DNA from: CAXDOZ01 sp963991145
GTDB taxonomy: Bacteria > Bacteroidota > Bacteroidia > Chitinophagales > JABDMM01
Direction of reading: 5' to 3'
Assembly (NCBI GenBank): GCA_963991145.1
Contig: CAXDOZ010000087.1
Coordinates: 1-10,002, forward strand
Length of the DNA: 10,002 nucleotides
Below, piece after piece: positions 1 to 6,267 of this stretch. Every line of letters begins with the position of its first letter. The stretch's first letter is position 1. The notes under the pieces were generated by a model that saw only the letters and a program-made list of their open reading frames with translations, had not been told where the DNA came from and did no database searches. Position numbers and translations under genes: made by a program.

Positions 1-21
1 AATCCTCCCTATCTTAACATC

Positions 22-1896
22 ATGCTCGAACTCGCCAGCATCCTTATCCTGGGCATAGCCGCCCAATGGATTGCCTGGAGAATGCGTATACCCGCCATTT
101 TCCCGCTGATCATCATCGGTCTTACTGTTGGACCGGTTTGGGAGCTGGTCAATGGGTTCAAGCTCATTGATCCCAATAATCACTTCGCTGGAAGGACCAT
201 GTACTTCTTTGTATCCCTTTCAGTTGGAGTTATCCTCTTTGAAGGTGGTATCACTCTTAAGTTCAAAGAAGTTCGGCACCTTGCCAAAACCATTCGAAAC
301 CTGCTATTCTGGGGAACTATAATTACTCTCTGCGGCGGAGCAATTGCGGCACACTTCATTACGGGAGTCAGCTGGAGAATGTCCATTCTATTTGGCTCTT
401 TGATCATTGTTACCGGACCAACGGTTATTGCACCAATACTTCGATCGGTGAGGCCAAACAAGAATATTGCGACGGTTCTGAAATGGGAAGGGATCCTTAT
501 CGACCCTATTGGAGCACTTGCGGCGGTATTAATGTTTGAACTCCTTTTTGCTACAGCAGCTGCCGGCCACACTGTTGGTGAAGACATTACCAATATCGCA
601 TTTGAGACCTTCACCTTTACCATTGTGGTGGGAAGTCTTGTAGGCCTGGCAATGGGTTGGGTGATGCGATGGTTACTTCGACACGATCAAATTCCTGAGT
701 TCCTCATCAATGTGGTAGCTCTAACTTTCGTGGTACTCACTTTTGCAGCAGCAGATACGATCAAGCACGAATCTGGTCTGATGGCCGTGACCGTAATGGG
801 GATCTTCCTGGCAAATACGAGGACTCCAAACATTGAGAAGATCCTCGATTTTAAAGAATCGCTTACTGTGATCCTCATCTCAGTTCTATTCATAATCCTC
901 TCTTCTCATATCGATGGAGAACAGCTTACATCGCTTGGTTGGCCTGCATTTGCACTCCTTTTGGTAGTAATGTTCGTGCTTCGCCCATTGGCTGTATTCA
1001 TCTCAAGCCGGGGATCCTTCCTAAGCTTTAAGGAAAAGATCTTCATCTCCTGGGTAGGTCCAAAGGGAATCGTAGCTGCCGCCATTGCCTCGCTATTCTC
1101 GCTTAACCTTATTGATCTGATCGAGCAGGGAATGATCGATGAAAGCTACCTCCGCCCTGCCAGGGCGATAGTTCCTCTCACCTTTATGATCATCCTGGGA
1201 ACGGTAACATTGAGTGGCCTTACAGCAAAACGATTGGCAAAACTTCTAGGGGTCATTCGTAAAGATTCCAATGGATTCATAATCGCCGGAGCACATGAAT
1301 CGGCGGTAGCCATTGCCAAGTACTTAAAGGAGCAGGACATTGCTGTAACTCTTGTAGATACATCGCGCAGGAACATCCACCATGCCATTGCAAACAGTTT
1401 GCACGCAATTGAAGGGAATATTCTAAGCGAAGAGATCTCAGAAGAAGTGCTTACAGAAGATGCCGGAAACCTTATGGCACTTACTGCTAATCACGATATC
1501 AATATCCTTGCCTGCAATAAGTTTGAGCGCATTTTTGGCAAAGGCCGGGTGTTCCGATTGATCACAGTAAGTGAAATGAAATACTCAACTATGACCCGCC
1601 CGAGAACCATTCTATTCGGTGGTGATGCAGATTTCATCAAAATGACGGAGATCGTTCGGAAGTATCCAACCCTCGGAGAACTTGAGCTTCGAAGTAAAGA
1701 TCATCTCATGCGGATACTGGAGATTGAAGATGATGAATTGATACCTTTGTTCATTCGGTCAAAATCCAATGTACACACCGTGGTAAATGCGCGCTATGAG
1801 CTCAATTTTGAGCAAGGCGATATGCTTGTTTATCTCGGAAAAGCAAGTGAAGAGCTTATATGGGAAAAGGAAAACTCGTCAAGTTTGCAGAACTAG
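22..1896 (+). CDS. CPA1-type cation:proton antiporter with C-terminal RCK (TrkA-N-like) domain
   Basis: Inner-membrane secondary transporter, likely exchanging Na+ or K+ for H+. Residues about 1-405 are a chain of hydrophobic helices typical of the CPA1/NhaP fold. The core motif WEGILIDPIG (155-164) carries the expected membrane acid D161. The preceding residue is Ile where classical CPA1 proteins have Asn of the 'ND' pair. GPKG (346-349) matches the conserved GPRG loop that starts the late core helix. From about residue 418 a soluble Rossmann-like RCK segment follows (GFIIAGAHESA, then VTLVD), suggesting gating by a nucleotide or other ligand, and a further cytosolic tail runs to 624. ATG at 22 gives a normal N-terminus, but the frame stays open to the window edge, so a start a few codons further upstream cannot be excluded. 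The 3' end overlaps the next gene by 37 bp. Ion specificity cannot be told. Confidence 0.9.
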   Translation: MLELASILILGIAAQWIAWRMRIPAIFPLIIIGLTVGPVWELVNGFKLIDPNNHFAGRTMYFFVSLSVGVILFEGGITLKFKEVRHLAKTIRNLLFWGTIITLCGGAIAAHFITGVSWRMSILFGSLIIVTGPTVIAPILRSVRPNKNIATVLKWEGILIDPIGALAAVLMFELLFATAAAGHTVGEDITNIAFETFTFTIVVGSLVGLAMGWVMRWLLRHDQIPEFLINVVALTFVVLTFAAADTIKHESGLMAVTVMGIFLANTRTPNIEKILDFKESLTVILISVLFIILSSHIDGEQLTSLGWPAFALLLVVMFVLRPLAVFISSRGSFLSFKEKIFISWVGPKGIVAAAIASLFSLNLIDLIEQGMIDESYLRPARAIVPLTFMIILGTVTLSGLTAKRLAKLLGVIRKDSNGFIIAGAHESAVAIAKYLKEQDIAVTLVDTSRRNIHHAIANSLHAIEGNILSEEISEEVLTEDAGNLMALTANHDINILACNKFERIFGKGRVFRLITVSEMKYSTMTRPRTILFGGDADFIKMTEIVRKYPTLGELELRSKDHLMRILEIEDDELIPLFIRSKSNVHTVVNARYELNFEQGDMLVYLGKASEELIWEKENSSSLQN

Positions 1897-2879
1897 AGAC
1901 TTTCAGGAACGTCTACCAGGCTAGCGATTACCGCACTCCAAATCCAGACATGGTGGCCCTTTCGGGCCGATGGGCCAAAGAGATCTTTGGAAATGATAAT
2001 CCCATAGTGCTCGAACTTGCCTGCGGTAAAGGAGATTACACCCTCGCTCTTGCCAAAATGTACCCCGAAAAGAATTTCATTGGAGTTGACATCAAAGGGG
2101 CGAGGATTCATGTCGGTGCCCGTGAAGCCATTGCAGAAGAGATGGACAATGTGCGGTTCTTCCGCACCAGGATTGAACTCCTCGATCAGGTACTATCGAA
2201 AGATGAAGTAAGTGAGATCTGGATTACTTTTCCAGATCCATTTCCACGAAGCAAACACAAAAAGCACCGCCTGACCAGCCCACGCTATATCGAGCTATAC
2301 AAGCGCATTTGCAAGGATAATGCCCTCGTGCATTTAAAGACTGACAGTATGGGGCTTTTCGGGTACACTCAATGTGTTCTTCGCGATATGGAGATCAAGC
2401 CTGCCATCTTCCAGCCAGATATTTACGGCCATAACACCTTCACAGACGAGCTTCGTATAAAGACATATTACGAGAAAATGCACCTGCAGGATGGAGCAAT
2501 GATCCATCATATTGCATTCCCGGTCGGTGGTGAAGATCAGCCGGATTTCTTCCAGCGGGTTTATGAGGTTACAAGACATATTCCTCCAGGGAGAGTCACC
2601 AATTACGGGGCTATCGCAAAGTTTTTAGGCTCCGCACGATCAAGCAGAATGGTAGGATGGGCTATGAACCAGAGTTTTAGGGTCTTTCCCCCAGTTCCAG
2701 CGCATCGCGTTGTGAATCGGGTAGGCATGCTCACGGGCCGACACCACATCGAATATCCGGAGCAAATGCAAGAGTTACTTGAAGAGGAAGGTGTACGAAT
2801 AGTAGGTGACCAGGTAATGGATTTCGATAAGCTCTTCTGGGATCCAATGATTGAACTCGGCGAAGATTTCGAACTCTAG
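1860..2879 (+). CDS. trmB: Fusion: tRNA (guanine46-N7)-methyltransferase TrmB + alkyltransferase-like (ATL/MGMT-like) domain
   Basis: Residues 1 to about 222 are TrmB, which methylates G46 in the tRNA variable loop using SAM. Visible are the SAM-binding LELACGKGD (51-59), the signature FPDPFPRSKHKKHRL (124-138, with Phe where most have Trp) and TDELRIKTYYE (195-205). After a short linker, residues about 229-331 are an MGMT-type DNA-binding domain: GRVTNYGAIA with the base-flipping Tyr249, SSRMVG with the arginine-finger equivalent R263, and PAHRVV (280-285). The acceptor Cys of the MGMT motif PCHR is Ala281, so this is an alkyltransferase-like protein that should recognise O6-alkylguanine without repairing it. 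ATL proteins hand lesions to nucleotide excision repair in characterised systems. In related bacteria the two proteins are, to my recollection, usually separate neighbours; here no stop divides them. The start at 1860 fits the TrmB N-terminus and overlaps the antiporter gene, suggesting translational coupling. Confidence 0.93.
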   Translation: MGKGKLVKFAELETFRNVYQASDYRTPNPDMVALSGRWAKEIFGNDNPIVLELACGKGDYTLALAKMYPEKNFIGVDIKGARIHVGAREAIAEEMDNVRFFRTRIELLDQVLSKDEVSEIWITFPDPFPRSKHKKHRLTSPRYIELYKRICKDNALVHLKTDSMGLFGYTQCVLRDMEIKPAIFQPDIYGHNTFTDELRIKTYYEKMHLQDGAMIHHIAFPVGGEDQPDFFQRVYEVTRHIPPGRVTNYGAIAKFLGSARSSRMVGWAMNQSFRVFPPVPAHRVVNRVGMLTGRHHIEYPEQMQELLEEEGVRIVGDQVMDFDKLFWDPMIELGEDFEL

Positions 2880-2915
2880 CAAGCGAATCCCTTCGTAATT
2901 CGTTAATTTTCAGGA

Positions 2916-3533
2916 ATGTCTCCCCCTAGCCTCAATAGAGTTGAGATTGAGCTGCACCTAAAAAACATGGTCAGCAAGAGCTGCGTGCATATTGTGCGTC
3001 AGCAGGTGGAGTCATTCGACGATGTCAATATCATCTCCCTTCGGATTGGAAAACTAATCCTGGATGCTCCAGCTCCCGAATTTGATGTCATTGAGCTGGA
3101 AGAAAAATTAAAGGAAGTTGGATTCCCTACCATCTTAAATGCTGAGCAAAGAATTGTAGAGCAAATTAAAATTGCTTCAATTGAATTAGTCCATCAGGCC
3201 TACAATTCAAATTCATTGATCCGGAATTCAGACTACCTCGCACGGAAATTAGAAATCCCGTATCCTAAACTATCCAAGATATTCAGCGACGAAACGGGAG
3301 CCACTTTAGAGCAGTATTTAATTTATTTAAAGGTTGAGAAAATAAAAGAACTCATCACTTACGATGAACACAGTATGAGTGAAATTGCATTTATGATGGG
3401 TTATTCAAGTGTTCAATATCTAAGTACTCAATTTAAAAAAGCAACCGGTATCACACCATCTGAATATAAAAAGCTCGAAGAGAAACCGAGGATTCCGTTG
3501 GAGGATGTGATCCAGTATTATCAGGCCTCATAA
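2916..3533 (+). CDS. AraC-family transcriptional regulator with N-terminal HMA-like domain
   Basis: A 205-residue DNA-binding protein. Residues about 105-186 form an AraC/XylS double helix-turn-helix: SDYLARKLEIPYPKLSKIF is the first unit and SEIAFMMGYSSVQYLSTQFKK the second, ending with the family signature GITPSEYKK (178-186). Residues about 9-72 (VEIELHLKNMVSKSCVHIV onward) have the ferredoxin-like layout of a heavy-metal-associated domain. Related Bacteroidota regulators with this N-terminus commonly show an NMVCxxC motif. Here the first cysteine is Ser20 and only Cys23 remains, so metal sensing through a CxxC pair is doubtful. The start at 2916 has an AGGA-like stretch directly before it; the next Met (M18) would cut into the HMA region. 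The gene follows trmB by 36 bp, so it may be read from the same transcript. Its targets are unknown; no divergent partner gene is present. Confidence 0.85.
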   Translation: MSPPSLNRVEIELHLKNMVSKSCVHIVRQQVESFDDVNIISLRIGKLILDAPAPEFDVIELEEKLKEVGFPTILNAEQRIVEQIKIASIELVHQAYNSNSLIRNSDYLARKLEIPYPKLSKIFSDETGATLEQYLIYLKVEKIKELITYDEHSMSEIAFMMGYSSVQYLSTQFKKATGITPSEYKKLEEKPRIPLEDVIQYYQAS

Positions 3534-3534
3534 T

Positions 3535-3558
3535 TGATGTGCTAATGTGCTGTTGATT
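3535..3558. repeat. 24-bp direct repeat, copy 1 (8-bp units)
   Basis: Starts 2 bp after the stop of the AraC-type gene. It reads as three octamers, TGATGTGC, TAATGTGC and TGTTGATT, the first two differing at one base. The whole 24 bp recurs without mismatch at 4145-4168. Neither copy forms a good hairpin, so these do not look like intrinsic terminators. Confidence 0.85.
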
Positions 3559-3724
3559 AGCGACGACACACCTATTCACAGGTAAAAACTCAATTCAATC
3601 ACTTATTGGAAATTATTTGCACTAATCAAAAGCGGCATAGTTATTTGAATAGAAAGCCTTAGCTTGTAAACCGGGAGGTTGTACAATAGTTCTTATACCC
3701 ACCCCTACTCCCTATGAAATCCAT

Positions 3725-3756
3725 TTGTCATTTTGTCAATTCGTCAGTTTGTCAAT
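3725..3756. repeat. Four tandem degenerate octamers (TYGTCAWT type)
   Basis: Four units in register: TTGTCATT, TTGTCAAT, TCGTCAGT and TTGTCAAT. GTCA recurs every 8 bp at 3727, 3735, 3743 and 3751. The block ends 8 bp before the ATG of the gene at 3765, so it would lie in that gene's 5' leader. The rest of the 3559-3724 gap is AT-rich and holds no gene that I can see. Confidence 0.8.
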
Positions 3757-3764
3757 TTTAATAC

Positions 3765-4139
3765 ATGATCACCGATATAAATCAAATCGAAAAAACACTT
3801 CGAGATATTCTCAAATCCCAAACCCCTCCTTTAAGAGTTCGAAAGGATACAGCTGGAGTTCTTGAGGTATGTGGCACCAAAGAAACCATGCAAGGAAAGC
3901 AGAAGGTTGACGGGTACTATTTCGCAAGTGTAGTCCCTAAACCAAAGGATATCCGACTTTACTTCTTCCCTATCTACACCCATGTAGATCAGTATGCAAA
4001 CATTAGCGAAGAGACCAGAAAAGCACTCAAAGGAAAAAGCTGTTTTCACATCAAAAATCTCAGCCCGGAAATGGAATCTGAGATAAAAGAGATGGTGAAA
4101 CTTGGAGTTGAGCTTTATCAAAAAGACAAGCTAATTTAA
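3765..4139 (+). CDS. Conserved small cytosolic protein of unknown function
   Basis: A 124-residue soluble protein with no signal peptide or membrane segment. The order is an N-terminal amphipathic helix (about 1-18), a β-rich middle containing GYYFASVVPKPKDIRLYFFPIY (50-71, which reads like paired strands), and a C-terminal helical part with ALKGKSCFHIKNL (87-99) followed by an acidic helix. The GKSCFHIK block looks like the conserved core of a widespread small-protein family found in Bacteroidota. I think it belongs near the DUF1801/YdhG-like proteins but cannot confirm this, so I assign no function. The coding potential is good: codon use resembles the neighbours and the ORF spans nearly the whole gap between its two flanking repeat blocks. 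The start lies 8 bp after a four-unit octamer repeat. It is probably transcribed alone. Confidence 0.72.
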   Translation: MITDINQIEKTLRDILKSQTPPLRVRKDTAGVLEVCGTKETMQGKQKVDGYYFASVVPKPKDIRLYFFPIYTHVDQYANISEETRKALKGKSCFHIKNLSPEMESEIKEMVKLGVELYQKDKLI

Positions 4140-4144
4140 TTTGC

Positions 4145-4168
4145 TGATGTGCTAATGTGCTGTTGATT
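4145..4168. repeat. 24-bp direct repeat, copy 2 (8-bp units)
   Basis: Perfect copy of the 3535-3558 element, starting 6 bp after the stop codon of the small conserved gene; the preceding TTGC could be half of a further unit. Both copies have the same orientation and the same place, just behind a stop codon. The 85-bp gap that holds it (4140-4224) contains no gene. Confidence 0.85.
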
Positions 4169-4224
4169 TGTAAAAGAATTAACGAACAGCTATCTAGTCA
4201 CGGCAGCAGACCAGCAAATCCTTT

Positions 4225-4752
4225 ATGAAAGAATTCATCATCCAAACTCCCCGCCTCGGCCTTCGTCCCTGGCTCGACTCTGATATTGAACCATTTTACT
4301 CAATGTCGCAAGATGATGATGTAATGCGATACTTACCGAGCAAGTATTCGCTGGAGCAATGCAAATTGGTTAAGGAAAAAATTAATCAGCGATATGAAGA
4401 TTTTGGATATTGCCTCTATGCAGCAGAGCATCTAGAATCAGGCAGCTTTATTGGTTGGCTTGGAATTCAAAATTTTCAATTTCCCTGGTTGGATAGTGTA
4501 GAGATCGGTTGGCGAATCGACAAGAAATATTGGGATCAGGGGTTGACTACCGAAGGAGCAAATGCAGTTCTCAAGCATTCCTTCGAAGAACTCAAATTAA
4601 AACAGATCTTCTCATTCACTACATTGGACAATCTTGCCTCTGAACGAGTCATGCAGAAAATTGGAATGGATCACATTGGTGAATTTGAACACCCCAGCCT
4701 TGAGGAAGGGCATCGATTGAGGAGACATTGTCTGTACTTGATGGGGGGATAG
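4225..4752 (+). CDS. GNAT-family N-acetyltransferase, RimJ/RimL-like
   Basis: A 175-residue cytosolic acetyltransferase predicted to move an acetyl group from acetyl-CoA to a primary amine. The N-terminus IIQTPRLGLRPWLDSDIEPFY (5-25) is the typical first strand and helix of the RimJ/RimL group. Strand 4 and the acetyl-CoA loop read VEIGWRIDKKYWDQGLTTEG (92-111), where Q-G-L-T-T-E corresponds to the pyrophosphate-binding loop. The final motif, DNLASERVMQKIGM (135-148), is the usual 'N..S..v..K.GF' block. RimJ/RimL relatives modify ribosomal protein N-termini, but many homologues acetylate small molecules or antibiotics, so the substrate is open. The last residues (Gly-Gly) and the stop fall in a G-rich octamer repeat, suggesting that the extreme C-terminus was written by the repeat. 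It stands alone, with a possible terminator 20 bp downstream. Confidence 0.9.
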   Translation: MKEFIIQTPRLGLRPWLDSDIEPFYSMSQDDDVMRYLPSKYSLEQCKLVKEKINQRYEDFGYCLYAAEHLESGSFIGWLGIQNFQFPWLDSVEIGWRIDKKYWDQGLTTEGANAVLKHSFEELKLKQIFSFTTLDNLASERVMQKIGMDHIGEFEHPSLEEGHRLRRHCLYLMGG

Positions 4753-4767
4753 GGTGACGGGGTGATT
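4744..4767. repeat. G-rich octamer block overlapping a gene end
   Basis: Three 8-bp units, GGGGGATA, GGGTGACG and GGGTGATT. The first covers the last two Gly codons and the stop codon of the acetyltransferase gene. It is a different octamer from the GTCA and GTGC blocks but has the same period. The period is seen directly; common origin with the other blocks is inference. Confidence 0.5.
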
Positions 4768-4772
4768 AATAA

Positions 4773-4797
4773 GCCAGTGTTCTGGCAGGATCTTTTT
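4773..4797 (+). terminator. Possible weak intrinsic terminator after the GNAT gene
   Basis: A 5-bp stem GCCAG / CTGGC with a TGTT loop (4773-4786), followed after six bases by a run of five T (4793-4797). It lies 20 bp behind the acetyltransferase stop and before the next operon. The short stem and displaced T run make it marginal. Confidence 0.35.
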
Positions 4798-4828
4798 CGT
4801 CATTTCGCCACTTCGTCAATTCGTCATT
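4797..4828. repeat. Four tandem degenerate octamers (TYGTCAWT type), second block
   Basis: Units TCGTCATT, TCGCCACT, TCGTCAAT and TCGTCATT. GTCA (once GCCA) recurs every 8 bp at 4799, 4807, 4815 and 4823. The unit, copy number and total length match the block at 3725-3756, about 1.07 kb away, although the two are not identical in sequence. Confidence 0.8.
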
Positions 4829-4853
4829 TCTCACGAGCATAGCGAGTGACATC

Positions 4854-4866
4854 GGCCCGTAGGGCC
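4854..4866. repeat. GC-rich perfect hairpin in intergenic gap
   Basis: GGCCC, loop GTA, GGGCC: a perfect 5-bp GC stem with no T run behind it. It directly follows an imperfect inverted repeat, CAC-GAGC-ATA-GCGA-GTG (about 4832-4848). Together they look like a small palindromic intergenic element, not a terminator. Whether it recurs elsewhere cannot be judged from this window. Confidence 0.5.
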
Positions 4867-4911
4867 CCGCTAACGAAATCTCATACATCTTTCGTGAAAT
4901 AGTGTAAACTC

Positions 4912-4937
4912 TTGTAGGTACTGGGTTCGTATTATTG
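4912..4937 (+). promoter_or_regulatory. Candidate Bacteroidota-type promoter for the PqqD-like operon
   Basis: TATTATTG (4930-4937) differs by one base from the Bacteroidota -7 consensus TAnnTTTG, and a TTG lies upstream at 4912-4914. The 15-bp gap between the boxes is shorter than usual, so this is tentative. Transcription would start about 10-15 bp before the ATG at 4958. The location, behind a possible terminator and ahead of a compact operon, is what makes it plausible. Confidence 0.25.
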
Positions 4938-4957
4938 ATATACAAAATGCGAAGACC

Positions 4958-5212
4958 ATGAAAGTCAAGAGAAACATAGCAGTAAGCGAGTCGGGATTCT
5001 TGTTCAATCCCTCAACTGGCGATTCTTATTCGATCAACCCGATTGGACAGGAGATCTTCAAAATGCTTCAGGAAGGTCATAGCAGAGAAGAGGTTAAAGC
5101 ACATGTACTTGCAAACTACCTCACTGATGAAGCAATGTTCGAGAAAGACTTCTATGATTTTGAGGTGATGCTGAAGAACTACAAGCTGGTTCAAAAGGAA
5201 GATAATGAGTAA
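4958..5212 (+). CDS. PqqD-like (RRE-type) peptide-binding protein
   Basis: An 84-residue protein with the PqqD layout: a three-strand N-terminus (NIAVSESGFLFNPSTGDSYSINPIG, here 6-16 and 17-30), then winged-helix helices (IGQEIFKMLQEGHSREEVKAHVL) and an aspartate-containing last helix (FYDFEVMLKNYKLV, 65-78). PqqD-like folds are the RiPP recognition elements that bind leader peptides and present them to modifying enzymes; this is family knowledge. Here it is the first gene of a compact operon, and its stop overlaps the start of an ATP-grasp gene by 8 bp (ATGAGTAA), which implies translational coupling and probably a physical partnership. No pqqA-, pqqC- or pqqE-like gene is nearby, so PQQ synthesis is unlikely. 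The start at 4958 fits the usual short lead-in before the first strand. Confidence 0.82.
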   Translation: MKVKRNIAVSESGFLFNPSTGDSYSINPIGQEIFKMLQEGHSREEVKAHVLANYLTDEAMFEKDFYDFEVMLKNYKLVQKEDNE

Positions 5213-6254
5213 GCAAGTCTTAAATATTGCCGTAACAGGGCTGAATGCCATTGATAGTCCGGGTTCAGGAATTTCTGTTATCCGTGCTTTGCGCGACGCA
5301 GAGAGCTTTGATGTTCGCATCATTGGTCTGTCATATGAGAGTCTGGAGCCTGGGATCTACATGCATGAATACGTAGACAAGACCTACCAGATCCCTTTCC
5401 CCTCAGCTGGGCAGGAAGCATTACTGGCAAGATTGGAGTATATCCATTCAGTTGAGAAGCTCGATTTCATCATCCCAAATTTTGATGCAGAGCTATTCAA
5501 CTTCATTAAGATAGCAGAGCAACTTCGCGAGAAGTATGGAATTCATAGTTGTCTGCCCACCGTAGAGCAGTTTGAGGCGCGCCAAAAGGTGAATCTGAAC
5601 GAATACGGACGCAAACACAACCTAAAGATTCCATTTGCTGAGACTCTCCACTCGGCAAATGAGATCGACGATCTGGGTTCGCGCATTGAATACCCTTGTG
5701 TAGTCAAGGGGCAGTACTATGAATCCTCTATTGCCTACAATTCCGATCAGGCGAAAAGTCATTTCCAGAAGATCGCCGGAAAATGGGGCACACCCATCCT
5801 GATACAGGAGTTCATCTACGGCTCGGAAGTGAATGTATGTGGAGTAGGAGATGGCGAAGGCGGAACAATTGGAGCAGTTCCAATGAGAAAACTATTCATT
5901 ACTGATCAGGGTAAAGCCTGGGCGGGAATCACGATCGAGGACGAAGAGCTTCTTCGTATCACCGCGGAGTGGTTAAAAACGAGCAAGTGGAATGGTGGAT
6001 TTGAGCTCGAGTTTATGAAGACCACTGAAGACGAGTACTATCTCCTCGAGATTAATCCGCGATTCCCGGCCTGGGTTTATCTCACGGTAGGAGCAGGCCA
6101 AAATCAGGTAGAGGCCTCTGTGCATTTGGGCATGGGAAATACTCCTGAAAGATTCGATAGCTATGAAAGTGGGAAGATGTTCATCCGCTACAGCTACGAC
6201 ATGATTGTGAACCTTAACGAATTTGAGCAAATAAGCACATTCGGCGAATTATAA
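5205..6254 (+). CDS. ATP-grasp domain ligase (carbamoyl-phosphate-synthase/biotin-carboxylase-like)
   Basis: A 349-residue cytosolic enzyme expected to activate a carboxylate as acylphosphate with ATP and join it to an amine or similar nucleophile. The N-terminal preATP-grasp region (6-115) is Rossmann-like: NIAVTGLNAIDSPGSGISVIRAL, then LDFIIPNFDAE. The ATP-grasp core follows, with YPCVVKG (163-169, nucleotide-binding Lys168), ILIQEFIYGSEVNV (198-211, hinge) and the metal ligands ELEFM (267-271) plus LEINPRFP (281-288, E282 and N284). All key residues appear present, so it should be active. It is single-domain and shorter than carbamoyl-phosphate synthase, closer to amino-acid or peptide ligases. 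It sits between the PqqD-like gene (8-bp overlap) and a PLP decarboxylase gene (13 bp downstream), which points to an amino-acid-derived or peptide product. The substrate is unknown. Confidence 0.88.
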   Translation: MSKQVLNIAVTGLNAIDSPGSGISVIRALRDAESFDVRIIGLSYESLEPGIYMHEYVDKTYQIPFPSAGQEALLARLEYIHSVEKLDFIIPNFDAELFNFIKIAEQLREKYGIHSCLPTVEQFEARQKVNLNEYGRKHNLKIPFAETLHSANEIDDLGSRIEYPCVVKGQYYESSIAYNSDQAKSHFQKIAGKWGTPILIQEFIYGSEVNVCGVGDGEGGTIGAVPMRKLFITDQGKAWAGITIEDEELLRITAEWLKTSKWNGGFELEFMKTTEDEYYLLEINPRFPAWVYLTVGAGQNQVEASVHLGMGNTPERFDSYESGKMFIRYSYDMIVNLNEFEQISTFGEL

Positions 6255-6267
6255 AACCACTGGAACG

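Noticed and set aside
180..623. Minus-strand open frame of 147 codons
   Set aside because: Lies wholly inside the antiporter gene, whose motifs are convincing; the predicted protein matches nothing I know and looks like an antisense shadow.
2884..2895. Short hairpin CGAA / TTCG behind trmB as a terminator
   Set aside because: Only a 4-bp stem without a proper T run; more likely chance.
3616..3647. TTTG followed about 20 bp later by a TATTTG box, as a promoter for the gene at 3765
   Set aside because: The second box does not match TAnnTTTG at the TA positions, and the leader to the ATG would be over 100 bp.
4612..4803. Minus-strand open frame across the end of the GNAT gene and the following gap
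   Set aside because: Mostly antisense to a well-supported gene, with no recognisable product; not a credible precursor peptide.
4947..4961. Tiny ORF of four codons (MRRP) whose stop overlaps the ATG of the PqqD-like gene
   Set aside because: Too short to judge; such overlaps arise often by chance and nothing else supports a leader peptide.
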